Made by a program: the position numbers and the translations under genes
Origin: Synechococcus sp. CO36386bin_37
GTDB lineage: Bacteria; Cyanobacteriota; Cyanobacteriia; PCC-6307; Cyanobiaceae
Reading direction: 5' to 3'
DNA: 9,480 bases
NCBI GenBank assembly: GCA_011525445.1
Contig: WTGE01000280.1
Location: 1 to 9,480 of the forward strand
In this document: one piece after another, positions 1-7,132 of the stretch
Position numbering within the stretch: position 1 is the first letter of the stretch
How the letters are laid out: every line of letters starts with the position of its first letter
Notes under the pieces: generated by a model
What the model saw: the letters and a program-made list of their open reading frames with translations, nothing else
What the model was told of the DNA's origin: nothing
Databases searched by the model: none

Positions 1-592
1 CACGCTCTATCCCGATGTGATCGAAAGTGCTGGTACCAACGTGGATCCCAAAACCGGTGAGCGTGTTGCGGTGAAGATCAAGAGCCATCACAACGTGGGT
101 GGGCTTCCGAAGGATCTTCAGTTCAAGTTGGTGGAACCGCTTCGCAAGCTTTTTAAGGACGAAGTTCGCAAGGTGGGCCGCTCGCTTGGATTGCCTGAGG
201 AAATCGTGCGTCGCCATCCCTTCCCAGGTCCTGGTTTGGCAATTCGCATTCTCGGAGAAGTCACGGAGGAAAAGCTCGATTGTTTACGCGATGCCGATTT
301 GATTGTTCGCGAGGAAGTCAATGCGGCAGGCCTCTATCACGACATCTGGCAAGCCTTTGCGGTGCTTCTTCCTGTCCGCTCCGTGGGTGTGATGGGCGAC
401 AAGCGCACCTATGCCTGGCCTGTGGTTCTGCGTTGCGTCTCCAGTGAGGACGGCATGACCGCTGATTGGTCCCGCCTGCCCTACGACCTGATGGAAACGA
501 TTTCCAACCGGATCGTGAATGAGGTGGATGGGGTCAATCGCGTTGTGATGGATATCACCAGCAAGCCGCCAGGAACCATTGAGTGGGAATGA
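1..592 (+). CDS. guaA: GMP synthase (glutamine-hydrolysing), C-terminal part; 5' end outside window
   Basis: GMP synthase converts XMP to GMP using ATP and glutamine, the last step of guanine nucleotide synthesis in the cytoplasm. The reading frame is open from base 2 and gives 196 residues, out of about 520-530 in the whole family protein. The visible part is the end of the ATP-pyrophosphatase domain and the C-terminal dimerisation domain. It carries the family segments [16 protein letters not shown] (about residue 70 of the fragment) and [16 protein letters not shown], and the standard C-terminus KPPGTIEWE followed by TGA. The amidotransferase domain and the ATP-binding loop must lie upstream of the window. 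The GTG at 17 is an internal valine, not a start. A conserved hypothetical follows on the same strand after 42 bases, so guaA may be co-transcribed with it. The family call is certain; only the 5' part is unseen. Confidence 0.97.
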   Translation, partial: TLYPDVIESAGTNVDPKTGERVAVKIKSHHNVGGLPKDLQFKLVEPLRKLFKDEVRKVGRSLGLPEEIVRRHPFPGPGLAIRILGEVTEEKLDCLRDADLIVREEVNAAGLYHDIWQAFAVLLPVRSVGVMGDKRTYAWPVVLRCVSSEDGMTADWSRLPYDLMETISNRIVNEVDGVNRVVMDITSKPPGTIEWE

Positions 593-634
593 GCTTGACG
601 GGGGGCTGGTGGGTGAGCGTGAGGCTCGGTACCC

Positions 635-1267
635 TTGGCGCCCGGCATCAAACCCTTGACCGCTGCTCAAGAGCAGGACCTACAGCTTCAGCGTCGTCTT
701 CAGCAGGACAGCATCCTGTTGGCGGGGAAAACGATCTATATCAACCCGTTTTTGTACTGGCGTCGCTTCGACAGCAACACCGATCGTTGGTTACGAGAAC
801 CCGGTCAGCTTCCCGAGGAACAGATCTCTGTTAATCGCAAACGCTTTTATCCGGAACTGGATTGGACTCTGCTGTCAGATTCTGATCAGGAGATCAAGGA
901 TGGAGCTGTGGAGATGTTCCTCAAAAGCCTTGAACTGATCGGAACGTTTCACCCTGAACTGAGCTCAGGTCATCTTCTCGAGGTCGAGCGGAAGATGGCC
1001 ATCACCAAGAAACGATCCTTTGAGCGCTGGGTTGAGAAGTCCTACCGGCGGCGTGCCAAGCAGGATTCAAGGGAGAGGCGTCGCTTTGTGCGTGACCGTT
1101 TCTGGCGCTCTTGGAGGGAATGGCTGGCTTTGGAGGCGACTCATCAGGCTTTGGCACCCGTTGTCGCCTTGTTGGTGTTCACAGGTGTTGGTGGCTGGTG
1201 GCTGGGGTCTTCCCAGTCAAGTTGTCCAGCACTTCTGCCTCCTCCGCAGCAGACTGGGAGTCGTTGA
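635..1267 (+). CDS. Conserved cyanobacterial hypothetical protein with C-terminal membrane segment
   Basis: This 210-residue protein has no function I can assign. The first two thirds are soluble and highly charged; residues 31-80 include KTIYINPFLYWRRFDSNTD and NRKRFYPELDW, aromatic-rich stretches of the kind seen in conserved picocyanobacterial hypotheticals (from memory). A very basic region (about 130-160, many Arg/Lys) precedes one probable transmembrane helix at 172-191 (ALAPVVALLVFTGVGGWWLG), followed by a short proline-rich tail. This layout fits a tail-anchored protein with a cytoplasmic body, by inference. The frame is closed by TGA at 620-622, so the start must lie downstream. TTG at 635 is the first candidate, with GAGG at 621-624 as a weak ribosome site. 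TTG at 656 is the alternative and would keep the conserved part. The gene sits between guaA and a second hypothetical that starts 14 bases after its stop. Confidence 0.75.
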   Translation: MAPGIKPLTAAQEQDLQLQRRLQQDSILLAGKTIYINPFLYWRRFDSNTDRWLREPGQLPEEQISVNRKRFYPELDWTLLSDSDQEIKDGAVEMFLKSLELIGTFHPELSSGHLLEVERKMAITKKRSFERWVEKSYRRRAKQDSRERRRFVRDRFWRSWREWLALEATHQALAPVVALLVFTGVGGWWLGSSQSSCPALLPPPQQTGSR

Positions 1268-1281
1268 GTTCTGGTTCAGGC

Positions 1282-1680
1282 ATGGCTGAGAGCCAACCGT
1301 TCGATACTTTGCGTTTGACCTTGATGCAGGACGTGTTGCCAGTCGGTCTTGCCTTGGTTGAGCGTGTTCGCACGGGTGGACCCTCCAAAGTCGTGGAACC
1401 ATTCACTTCAGGGGCATCAGATCCCTTGGGTGATCTGCGCGATGAAGGAGAGCAAGCTGCAAAAGATGTGCGAGAACGCCTGGATCAATTCAGCCCTGGT
1501 TTGGGGAACCCCGTGATGTCTGTTCAGGTTGCCGTGGAGGATCCTGTTTCCGATTGCCACGACGTTTTGGATGAAAGCAGATCTCCTGAACAGGAAGAGC
1601 AGCAGTTGCGTGACGTGCTGGAGAGGATCAAGCAGCGTCTTCAGGTTTTGGAGAGTCGGATTGAGAAAAAGAGTTCTTAA
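1282..1680 (+). CDS. Conserved cyanobacterial hypothetical protein with C-terminal coiled coil
   Basis: This is a 132-residue acidic protein of unknown function, without signal peptide or membrane helix. The N-terminus (MAESQPFDTLRLTLMQDVLPVGLALVERVR) looks amphipathic and is probably the conserved part. The middle is low in order, with many Asp, Glu, Gly and Pro. The last 30 residues (from about 103, SPEQEEQQLRDVLERIKQRL onward) have the heptad-like leucine and charge spacing of a coiled coil, suggesting self-association or a partner. ATG at 1282 was chosen. The frame stays open further upstream to 1111, but that would overlap the preceding gene by about 150 bases and replace a clean start 14 bases after its stop. 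The stop TAA ends three bases before the mrdA start, so the pair is very likely co-transcribed and possibly translationally coupled. A role near peptidoglycan synthesis is only guilt by association. Confidence 0.78.
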   Translation: MAESQPFDTLRLTLMQDVLPVGLALVERVRTGGPSKVVEPFTSGASDPLGDLRDEGEQAAKDVRERLDQFSPGLGNPVMSVQVAVEDPVSDCHDVLDESRSPEQEEQQLRDVLERIKQRLQVLESRIEKKSS

Positions 1681-1683
1681 GGC

Positions 1684-3489
1684 ATGACCAGCTCCAGCTC
1701 TCCGCCAAGGGACGGTCAGCGACAGAGCGGCATGCGTCAACAGCCATTGGTTTTGTTGGGTCTGGTTCTTTTGTTCTGCAGTGCGATGGTCGCCCGTTTG
1801 GTGTGGCTCCAGGTGTTGGAGGGCCCTCGTTATCGCGAACTGGCCGATGAAAATCGCATCCGCCTAGTTCCCCGATCTCCCACGCGAGGGCGTCTTCTGG
1901 ATCGCAAAGGACGAGTTCTGGCATCCAGCAAGCTCACCTATTCGCTCTATATCGAGCCTCGATTGGTGGATGACGCAGGTTGGCCCCAGTTGCGAGACCG
2001 CTTGGCCGCCCTTTTGGATCTCAACCCATCAACACTGGATCAGCGACGCCAGTCGGCGCCTGATCGCAATGGCTATCGAATCAATCTGGCTACAAAACTC
2101 ACACCTGAGCAGGTGTTGCGTTTTCGGGAGCAGTCCCTTGGTTTGAAGGGAGCACAGGTGGATGTGGACATTCTGCGCTTCTACCCCCATGGAACGCTCG
2201 CAGCCCATGCTTTGGGCTACACCCAGCCCATCACGGAAGAGGAATACACGGCGCTGGCAGAGCGCGGTTACAAAATTCGTGATCGGATTGGTCGAATCGG
2301 GGTGGAGGCTGCCTATGAGTCCCATTTGCGCGGCGAGTGGGGAGGTCAAATGCTGGAAGTGAACGCGATGGGGGAGGTGCAGCGGCACCTTGGGGATCGT
2401 CCATCGGTGGCGGGCAAGGATCTAACCCTCACGCTGGATCTTGATTTGCAGATGGCGGCTGAACAGGTGCTGGCTGACAAGCCAGGCGGGGCAATCGTCG
2501 CTATGAATCCACGGACTGGAGCACTTTTGGCACTCGCCAGTAAGCCTCATTTTGATCCCAATTTTTTCTCGAAGTTAGTCACCACGCAGAAGGAATATGA
2601 CGCGCTGTTTTCCAACCCTCGCAAGCCGCTTTTAAGCCGTGCCATGAACGCCTATGACCCAGGCAGCACGTGGAAGCCTGTTACCGCGATGGCTGGGATG
2701 GCGACAGGCAAATTTCCTCCTGAGGTCAAGTTAAACACCACCGCCTGCATCACCTATGGAGGCCATTGCTTTCCGGATCACAACGGTACCGGATTCGGTC
2801 GCATCGGCTATGCCGATGCCTTGCGCTTCTCCAGTAACACCTTTTTTTATCAAGTGGGCGTGGGCTCGGGTTCGTTAGCTCTGAAGAAAGCGGCTACTGA
2901 ACTTGGTTTCGGTCGTAAGACGGGAATTGAGATTGGATGGGAGGAAAACGTGGGGCTTGTTGGTGACGAAGATTGGGCGGCTGAAGGGCGTGGCTGGGCA
3001 GAACCTGGTTCCACCCCTTGGATTCCCGAAGACATGGCTTCGGCTTCGATTGGCCAATCGGTGGTTCAGATCACCCCTCTTCAATTGGCTCGCGCTTACA
3101 GCGTGTTTGCTAACGGGGGTTGGCTTGTGACTCCTCACCTTGCTGATCAAGGTCTGGACTGGACCGCCCCACCGCGGCGGACGAAGGTTCCCATCAAGCC
3201 GTCAACGCTCGCCAAAATCCGCGAAGGGTTGCGCAAGGTGGTTGAAGACGGCACCGGCTATGGAATGAATGGTGAAGGCATGCCTGCCTCAGCAGGGAAG
3301 ACGGGGACGGCGGAAGACAGCACCGGTGGTGCAGATCATGCTTGGTTTGCCTGCTTTGCCCCTTACCCCCAAGGCGAGATTGTGGTGGTGGCCTTTGCTC
3401 AGAACACTCCCGGTGGTGGATCGGTGCATGCTCTACCGATGGCCAAGAAAATTGTTGAAGTATGGAACCGTAATCGAAAGCAGACTTGA
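1684..3489 (+). CDS. mrdA: Penicillin-binding protein 2, peptidoglycan D,D-transpeptidase (class B PBP)
   Basis: This class B penicillin-binding protein cross-links peptidoglycan stem peptides on the periplasmic side of the inner membrane, normally with the glycosyltransferase RodA during lateral wall growth. The 601-residue product has a short cytoplasmic N-terminus, one membrane anchor at about 21-42 and the PBP dimerisation domain start (SPTRGRLLDRKGRVLA, 65-80). The transpeptidase domain has all three catalytic motifs: STWK at 328-331 (S328 nucleophile), SSN at 383-385 and KTG at 539-541 in AGKTGTAE. Length and the RGRLLDRKG segment fit the PBP2/MrdA branch, though the division protein FtsI (PBP3) is a related possibility that only a tree would settle. 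ATG at 1684 lies three bases after the previous stop, with AAGG just in front of it, so expression probably depends on the upstream genes. The stop codon lies one base from the convergent sqdX stop. Confidence 0.93.
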   Translation: MTSSSSPPRDGQRQSGMRQQPLVLLGLVLLFCSAMVARLVWLQVLEGPRYRELADENRIRLVPRSPTRGRLLDRKGRVLASSKLTYSLYIEPRLVDDAGWPQLRDRLAALLDLNPSTLDQRRQSAPDRNGYRINLATKLTPEQVLRFREQSLGLKGAQVDVDILRFYPHGTLAAHALGYTQPITEEEYTALAERGYKIRDRIGRIGVEAAYESHLRGEWGGQMLEVNAMGEVQRHLGDRPSVAGKDLTLTLDLDLQMAAEQVLADKPGGAIVAMNPRTGALLALASKPHFDPNFFSKLVTTQKEYDALFSNPRKPLLSRAMNAYDPGSTWKPVTAMAGMATGKFPPEVKLNTTACITYGGHCFPDHNGTGFGRIGYADALRFSSNTFFYQVGVGSGSLALKKAATELGFGRKTGIEIGWEENVGLVGDEDWAAEGRGWAEPGSTPWIPEDMASASIGQSVVQITPLQLARAYSVFANGGWLVTPHLADQGLDWTAPPRRTKVPIKPSTLAKIREGLRKVVEDGTGYGMNGEGMPASAGKTGTAEDSTGGADHAWFACFAPYPQGEIVVVAFAQNTPGGGSVHALPMAKKIVEVWNRNRKQT

Positions 3490-3490
3490 T

Positions 3491-4636
3491 TTATGCGGCT
3501 TCCCTGAGTTGTTGAGAGAGCACTTGTCGGTAGTAGCCACGCAGCTGTTCCGTTGCTCCGGCCCAACCCCAACGTTCAGCTTCTGACCGAGCAGCATTGC
3601 GCAGGGCCTGACGTTCGAGGTCATTTCCCAACAACTTTCCTGTGGCCTTGATCAAGCTTGCGGCTCCTGAGTCGGCTCCGTCTGGTTCATAAAGGCAGCC
3701 GTTCACCCCATCCGTGATGATGTCGGGAATGCCGCCGCGATTGGCGCCTACGACGGGGCAGCCAGCGGCCATCGCTTCCAGGAGGACGAGGCCGAGGGTT
3801 TCGGTGCTCGAAGGAAAGAGGAAGGCGTCTCCACTGGCATAGGCGCCAGCGAGCTCTTCACCGGAGAGGTAGCCAACGAAGGTGGTTGCTGTCCCTTCGA
3901 AATGTTTCTCCAGTTGCTGGCGGTGGGGTCCATCACCCACGAGAGCTAATCGCGTCTCGGGCAATGCTTCAAGAACCGGACGGATCCGTTCGATCTGCTT
4001 TTCAGCGGAGAGGCGTCCCACATAAAGCAAAAGTGCTCCGCGGTCGTCGTACTGCCCAAGCAACCGTTGACGTAATTCCGGACTTCTTAATTCGGGTCGG
4101 AACAGGTCTGTATCCACCCCTCGCTGCCAAAGAGCTGTGTGCTGAATCCCTTTTTCGCTGAGCTCCTGCACCATCGCTGTGGATGTACAGAGATTGAGAA
4201 CGGCTTGGTTATGGGCCGCTTTGAGAAGTTCCCACAGCAAGGGTTCGAGCATGCCCATCCCATAGTGTTCGAGGTATTTCGGCAGATGGGTGTGATAACT
4301 GGCGAGGAGAGGGATGGCTTTGGTCTTGGCGAGCCAGATTCCTCCCAAGCCAAGGACAGCCGGATTGACCACGTGAATCAGGTCCGGCTGAAAGTCGTCG
4401 ATGGCGTCGGAGACCGCTGGACGTGGCAGGGCCAACTTGAGCTCCGGATAGAGAGGTAAGGGCATGGCGGGAACACCCACCACCTTGGCTCCCATGTAGT
4501 GGCTGGGTGCGCCTTCTGGACAGAACACCACAACCTCATCCCCTGCATCCACGAGATGTTTCACCGTTTTCGTGAGCCGGGTGACGATGCCGTCGACTTT
4601 GGGGAGGAAGGTTTCGGTGAAGAAGGCGATTTTCAA
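3491..4636 (-). CDS. sqdX: Sulfoquinovosyltransferase (sulfolipid synthase SqdX), GT4 family
   Basis: SqdX transfers sulfoquinovose from UDP-sulfoquinovose to diacylglycerol, the last step in making the thylakoid sulfolipid SQDG; it acts at the membrane surface. The 381-residue product is a GT-B glycosyltransferase. The N-terminal acceptor domain opens with MKIAFFTETFLPKVDGIVTR, typical of SqdX and related GT4 enzymes, and has a histidine-rich SYHTHLPKYLEHYG loop at 113-126. The donor domain shows LLYVGRLSAEKQ (203-214), LVGDGP (232-237) and the E-x7-E pair E279/E287 in TETLGLVLLEA. The first codon is TTG (4634-4636). It is accepted because it gives the exact family N-terminus; the only ribosome-site hint is GGA about eight bases upstream. 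It starts 12 bases after the sqdB stop, so the two genes form an operon. The identity rests on sequence family plus its position next to sqdB. Confidence 0.94.
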   Translation of the reverse strand: MKIAFFTETFLPKVDGIVTRLTKTVKHLVDAGDEVVVFCPEGAPSHYMGAKVVGVPAMPLPLYPELKLALPRPAVSDAIDDFQPDLIHVVNPAVLGLGGIWLAKTKAIPLLASYHTHLPKYLEHYGMGMLEPLLWELLKAAHNQAVLNLCTSTAMVQELSEKGIQHTALWQRGVDTDLFRPELRSPELRQRLLGQYDDRGALLLYVGRLSAEKQIERIRPVLEALPETRLALVGDGPHRQQLEKHFEGTATTFVGYLSGEELAGAYASGDAFLFPSSTETLGLVLLEAMAAGCPVVGANRGGIPDIITDGVNGCLYEPDGADSGAASLIKATGKLLGNDLERQALRNAARSEAERWGWAGATEQLRGYYRQVLSQQLREAA

Positions 4637-4648
4637 GGGTGAGTCCGA

Positions 4649-5845
4649 TCAGGAGGCGTTACCAATGGCTTGGGCCTGCGTCTTGGTCCATGCCGATGTG
4701 CAGAGGATGCGATTTCGGTCGCAACGATCCGCATAACGTGTTGCGATCTCAACCACCTCTTTCAGAAGGCCATCGTCGAGGGTGGTCGGTTGAAGCCCCA
4801 GCTCGATAAAGCAGCGGTTGTCCACGATCAGATCGTTTTCAACGGCTTCATTGCGTGGATTGGGAAGATTGTTCACCTGAGCTCCCGTCAGGGCAGCCAC
4901 TTTCTTGGCGAGTTCTCCCACCTGGTGGCTCTCGGTCATTTGATTGAAAATCTTGACCCGCTCGCCTTTTTCGGGCCTGTTTTCCAGTGCGAGTTGAACG
5001 CAACGCACGGAATCACGAATATGAATGAATGCTCGGGTTTGGCCACCGGTGCCATGCACGGTGAGCGGATAGCCGATCGCCGCTTGCATCAAGAACCGGT
5101 TAAGGACAGTTCCGTAATCACCGTCGTAATCAAAGCGATTGGTCAGGCGTGGATCGCGGTCGGTCGCTTCAGTGTTGGTACCCCAAACAATGCCTTGGTG
5201 CAGGTCGGTGATCCTGACTTTGTCGTTCTTGTTGTAGTAGAGGAAAAGCAACTGATCCAGCGTTTTGGTCATGTGATAAACACTTCCCGGGCTAGCTGGA
5301 TGAAGAATCTCCTCCTCAAAGCGGCTGCCGTCAGGCTGAGGCACTTCCACTTTGAGGTATCCCTCGGGGCTGGTGGCACCTCGGTGAGATCCATAGCCGT
5401 AAACACCCATGGTTCCGAGGTGCACGACGTGGATGTCCTGACCAGATTCAACGATCGCGGCCAGAAGATTGTGGGTCCCGTTCACGTTGTTGTCCACGGT
5501 GTAGCGCTTTGTGGCGCTGCTCTTCATGGAGTAAGGCGCTGCCCGCTGCTCGGCGAAATGAACGATCGAATCGGGCTTTTCTTCGATGATCAGATCGAGC
5601 AATCGCTGATACTCATGGGCGATGTCCATGGCGATGAAGCGCATGGGCTTTCCGCCAATGCTTTCCCAGGCCTTGAGCCGCTCTCCTATGGATGCGATTG
5701 GCGTTAAGGATTCGACCTCAAGCTCAATGTCGATCTTTCGTCTGCTGAGGTTGTCCACGATGAGAACATCGTGTTCTTGATCAGCCAGATTCACCGCACA
5801 AGGCCAGCCGCAGAAGCCGTCACCACCTAAAACGAGAACTTTCAC
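4649..5845 (-). CDS. sqdB: UDP-sulfoquinovose synthase
   Basis: SqdB makes UDP-sulfoquinovose from UDP-glucose and sulfite, using bound NAD+; it supplies the head group that SqdX attaches to diacylglycerol. The 398-residue product belongs to the short-chain dehydrogenase/reductase (extended) family. The NAD-binding glycine motif is GGDGFCG at 7-13. The catalytic triad is visible as T145 in HLGTMGVYG, and Y190 with K194 in VYHMTK, as in plant SQD1 (Thr/Tyr/Lys). The segments RAAPYSMKS (101-109), HQGIVWGT (216-223) and RFDYDGDYGTVLNRF (237-251) are further SQD1 hallmarks. Length matches cyanobacterial homologues. The start is GTG at 5845, supported by AGGAG six bases upstream and by the family N-terminus MKVLVLGGDG. 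A psb34-like gene ends 58 bases upstream on the same strand, and sqdX follows after 12 bases. Confidence 0.97.
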   Translation of the reverse strand: MKVLVLGGDGFCGWPCAVNLADQEHDVLIVDNLSRRKIDIELEVESLTPIASIGERLKAWESIGGKPMRFIAMDIAHEYQRLLDLIIEEKPDSIVHFAEQRAAPYSMKSSATKRYTVDNNVNGTHNLLAAIVESGQDIHVVHLGTMGVYGYGSHRGATSPEGYLKVEVPQPDGSRFEEEILHPASPGSVYHMTKTLDQLLFLYYNKNDKVRITDLHQGIVWGTNTEATDRDPRLTNRFDYDGDYGTVLNRFLMQAAIGYPLTVHGTGGQTRAFIHIRDSVRCVQLALENRPEKGERVKIFNQMTESHQVGELAKKVAALTGAQVNNLPNPRNEAVENDLIVDNRCFIELGLQPTTLDDGLLKEVVEIATRYADRCDRNRILCTSAWTKTQAQAIGNAS

Positions 5846-5851
5846 CCCAAA

Positions 5852-5856
5852 CTCCT
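5852..5856 (-). promoter_or_regulatory. Ribosome binding site deciding the sqdB GTG start
   Basis: AGGAG on the minus strand stands six bases before the GTG codon of sqdB. It is the clearest Shine-Dalgarno match in the window and is the reason for preferring the GTG at 5845 over any later ATG. Confidence 0.7.
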
Positions 5857-5903
5857 GCCGAAGCGAGCAAGCCGCTGATTTCTGGCAAGTTACTACAGGG
5901 TTT

Positions 5904-6071
5904 TTAGCTGACGGCTACGGATAAAGCCATTAGAGCGATAACCAACACTCCGCCAGAGACGATGAGCAGCCGAGAGCTGTTGCTGAGAGCGGTGTTTCCG
6001 CTGATCACTTCCATCCGAGGTTCTTTGGCGAAGGCGTTGAGACGACCGCCGTCTTCTTCAGTGACCTGCAT
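5904..6071 (-). CDS. psb34: Small thylakoid protein of the Psb34 / Ssl1498 light-harvesting-like family
   Basis: This 55-residue protein starts MQVTEEDGGRLNAFAKEP. The pattern EE-GGRLN-FA-EP-M is the hallmark of the cyanobacterial Ssl1498 family, related in part to high-light-inducible proteins. The Synechocystis member, Psb34, is a single-helix protein that binds CP47 in photosystem II assembly intermediates and affects the attachment of high-light-inducible proteins (established for the family, not shown here). After the soluble N-terminus (1-33) comes one hydrophobic helix at about 35-54 and then TAA. The ATG at 6069-6071 is the only sensible start; no good ribosome site is seen before it. 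It lies 58 bases upstream of sqdB and could be the first gene of a psb34-sqdB-sqdX unit, or have its own transcript. The assignment rests on the short N-terminal motif plus length and topology, read by eye. Confidence 0.83.
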   Translation of the reverse strand: MQVTEEDGGRLNAFAKEPRMEVISGNTALSNSSRLLIVSGGVLVIALMALSVAVS

Positions 6072-6200
6072 GGATGGTGTTGCAACTGCACGGGACCTTA
6101 TGGAGTTGCACTTCGTTGTGCCCTAGACCGCCATGCTCCTTTACAAGCTGAGATGTGTTGTTACATCCGCGCCTCTCGTGGCGCCTTTGTGCTGCATCTT

Positions 6201-6228
6201 GGATCCTTTTCTGAAAGGGCCCTGATCC
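6201..6228 (-). terminator. Candidate hairpin 3' of thiG
   Basis: About 19 bases after the thiG stop, arms GGAT-CCTTT and AAAGG-ATCC can pair into nine base pairs around a four-base loop, with a six-base bulge (6219-6224) on one side. No U-run follows on the thiG transcript, so a classical intrinsic terminator is doubtful; it could instead act as a 3' end stabiliser or be chance. Confidence 0.3.
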
Positions 6229-6247
6229 GCAAAGGCTTCTATCCGGT

Positions 6248-7063
6248 TCAGTCGTTCACGCGTCCAACGGTGGGAGAGCTGGGAGAGGCGTCCGCACGGG
6301 TGGGCAGCCCCCCTGCCAGCAGCGCTTGTCGTCCTGCTTTGACCGCGGCCGCCATTGCCTTAGCCATGAGGGGAGGTTGACCTGAGAGGGCGATTGCACT
6401 GTTGATGAGAACGGCATCAGCTCCCATTTCCAAAGCTTGGGCGGCATCACTTGGAACGCCGATTCCCGCGTCCACGACAACGGGAACCTTGGCGTTTTCG
6501 ATAATGAGGCCAATGTTTGCAGCATTGCGCAATCCCTGGCCCGAGCCAATGGGAGAGCCAAGAGGCATCACAGTGGCGCAGCCGGCGTCTTCCAAACGTT
6601 TGGCGAGCAGTGGATCTGCATTGATGTAGGGCAGCACGGTGAAGCCTTCTTTGACCAGGGCTTCGGCAGCTTCCAAGGTTCCAATGGGATCTGGCAAAAG
6701 ATGGCGGCTGTCCGGGATGACTTCCAATTTCACAAAATTGTTGGTTTCCTGTCCGGCCAGCTTGGCGAGCTCCCTTCCCAGTCGGGCTACCCTGATGGCC
6801 TCTTCAGCGGTGGCGCAACCCGCTGTGTTGGGCAGCATCCAGATCCGAGTCCAGTCAATCGCCTCCATTAGTCCTGCATGCCCTTCAGCGACGGCATGAA
6901 CCCGACGGACGGCGACGGTGACCATTTCACAATTTGATTCTTCCAGGCTTTGCTGCATGGCCATGAGGCTTGGGTATTTGCCTGTTCCTGTGATCAGCCT
7001 GCTGTGAAAGGATCGGCTTCCGATTTGCAAGCTGTCGTTGTCGTGAGAAGTGGTTGAATTCAT
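6248..7063 (-). CDS. thiG: Thiazole synthase ThiG
   Basis: ThiG forms the thiazole phosphate moiety of thiamine from 1-deoxy-D-xylulose 5-phosphate, the ThiS thiocarboxylate and dehydroglycine (glycine imine), in the cytoplasm. The 271-residue product is a TIM-barrel protein of normal family length. Visible signatures are [10 protein letters not shown] (24-32 region), [23 protein letters not shown], the Schiff-base lysine K112 in [22 protein letters not shown] and [25 protein letters not shown] with the phosphate-binding glycines. ATG at 7061-7063 was chosen because homologues start shortly before the [14 protein letters not shown] segment. An upstream in-frame TTG at 7111 would add 16 unconserved residues. 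No Shine-Dalgarno is evident. No thiS, thiO or thiE lies in this window, and I see no TPP riboswitch in the 69 bases before the start. The neighbour upstream is a divergent hypothetical. Confidence 0.97.
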   Translation of the reverse strand: MNSTTSHDNDSLQIGSRSFHSRLITGTGKYPSLMAMQQSLEESNCEMVTVAVRRVHAVAEGHAGLMEAIDWTRIWMLPNTAGCATAEEAIRVARLGRELAKLAGQETNNFVKLEVIPDSRHLLPDPIGTLEAAEALVKEGFTVLPYINADPLLAKRLEDAGCATVMPLGSPIGSGQGLRNAANIGLIIENAKVPVVVDAGIGVPSDAAQALEMGADAVLINSAIALSGQPPLMAKAMAAAVKAGRQALLAGGLPTRADASPSSPTVGRVND

Positions 7064-7132
7064 AGTGGTCAGTTGCGGATTGGTTGGAGAACCGGATCGT
7101 GATGCGGTCAAGCAGGCCGCAACCGCTCTACC

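Noticed and set aside
284..670. Minus-strand open frame of 128 codons opposite guaA
   Set aside because: It is antisense to the conserved C-terminus of guaA and has no recognisable features.
1111..1281. Upstream extension of the 1282 gene
   Set aside because: It would overlap the preceding gene by about 150 bases in another frame, and the extra residues (Gly/Trp-rich) look like out-of-frame reading of the membrane helix codons.
4670..5707. Long plus-strand open frame of 345 codons opposite sqdB
   Set aside because: It lies wholly antisense to sqdB, whose catalytic motifs are all intact; its translation has no recognisable domain and a composition expected from the complement of a GC-rich gene.
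6117..6150. AAGGAG followed by ATG and a three-codon open frame in the psb34 leader (minus strand)
   Set aside because: Only one base separates the Shine-Dalgarno-like motif from the ATG, too close for normal initiation, so a leader peptide is not supported.
6153..6380. Plus-strand open frame of 75 codons across the psb34-thiG spacer
   Set aside because: Half of it is antisense to the thiG 3' end, and the rest has no ribosome site or family resemblance.
6437..6871. Plus-strand open frame of 144 codons opposite thiG
   Set aside because: thiG on the other strand is fully conserved in sequence; this is a shadow frame.
7064..7132. TPP riboswitch before thiG
   Set aside because: The spacer is only 69 bases and shows no CTGAGA-type thi-box elements, so I see no support for it.
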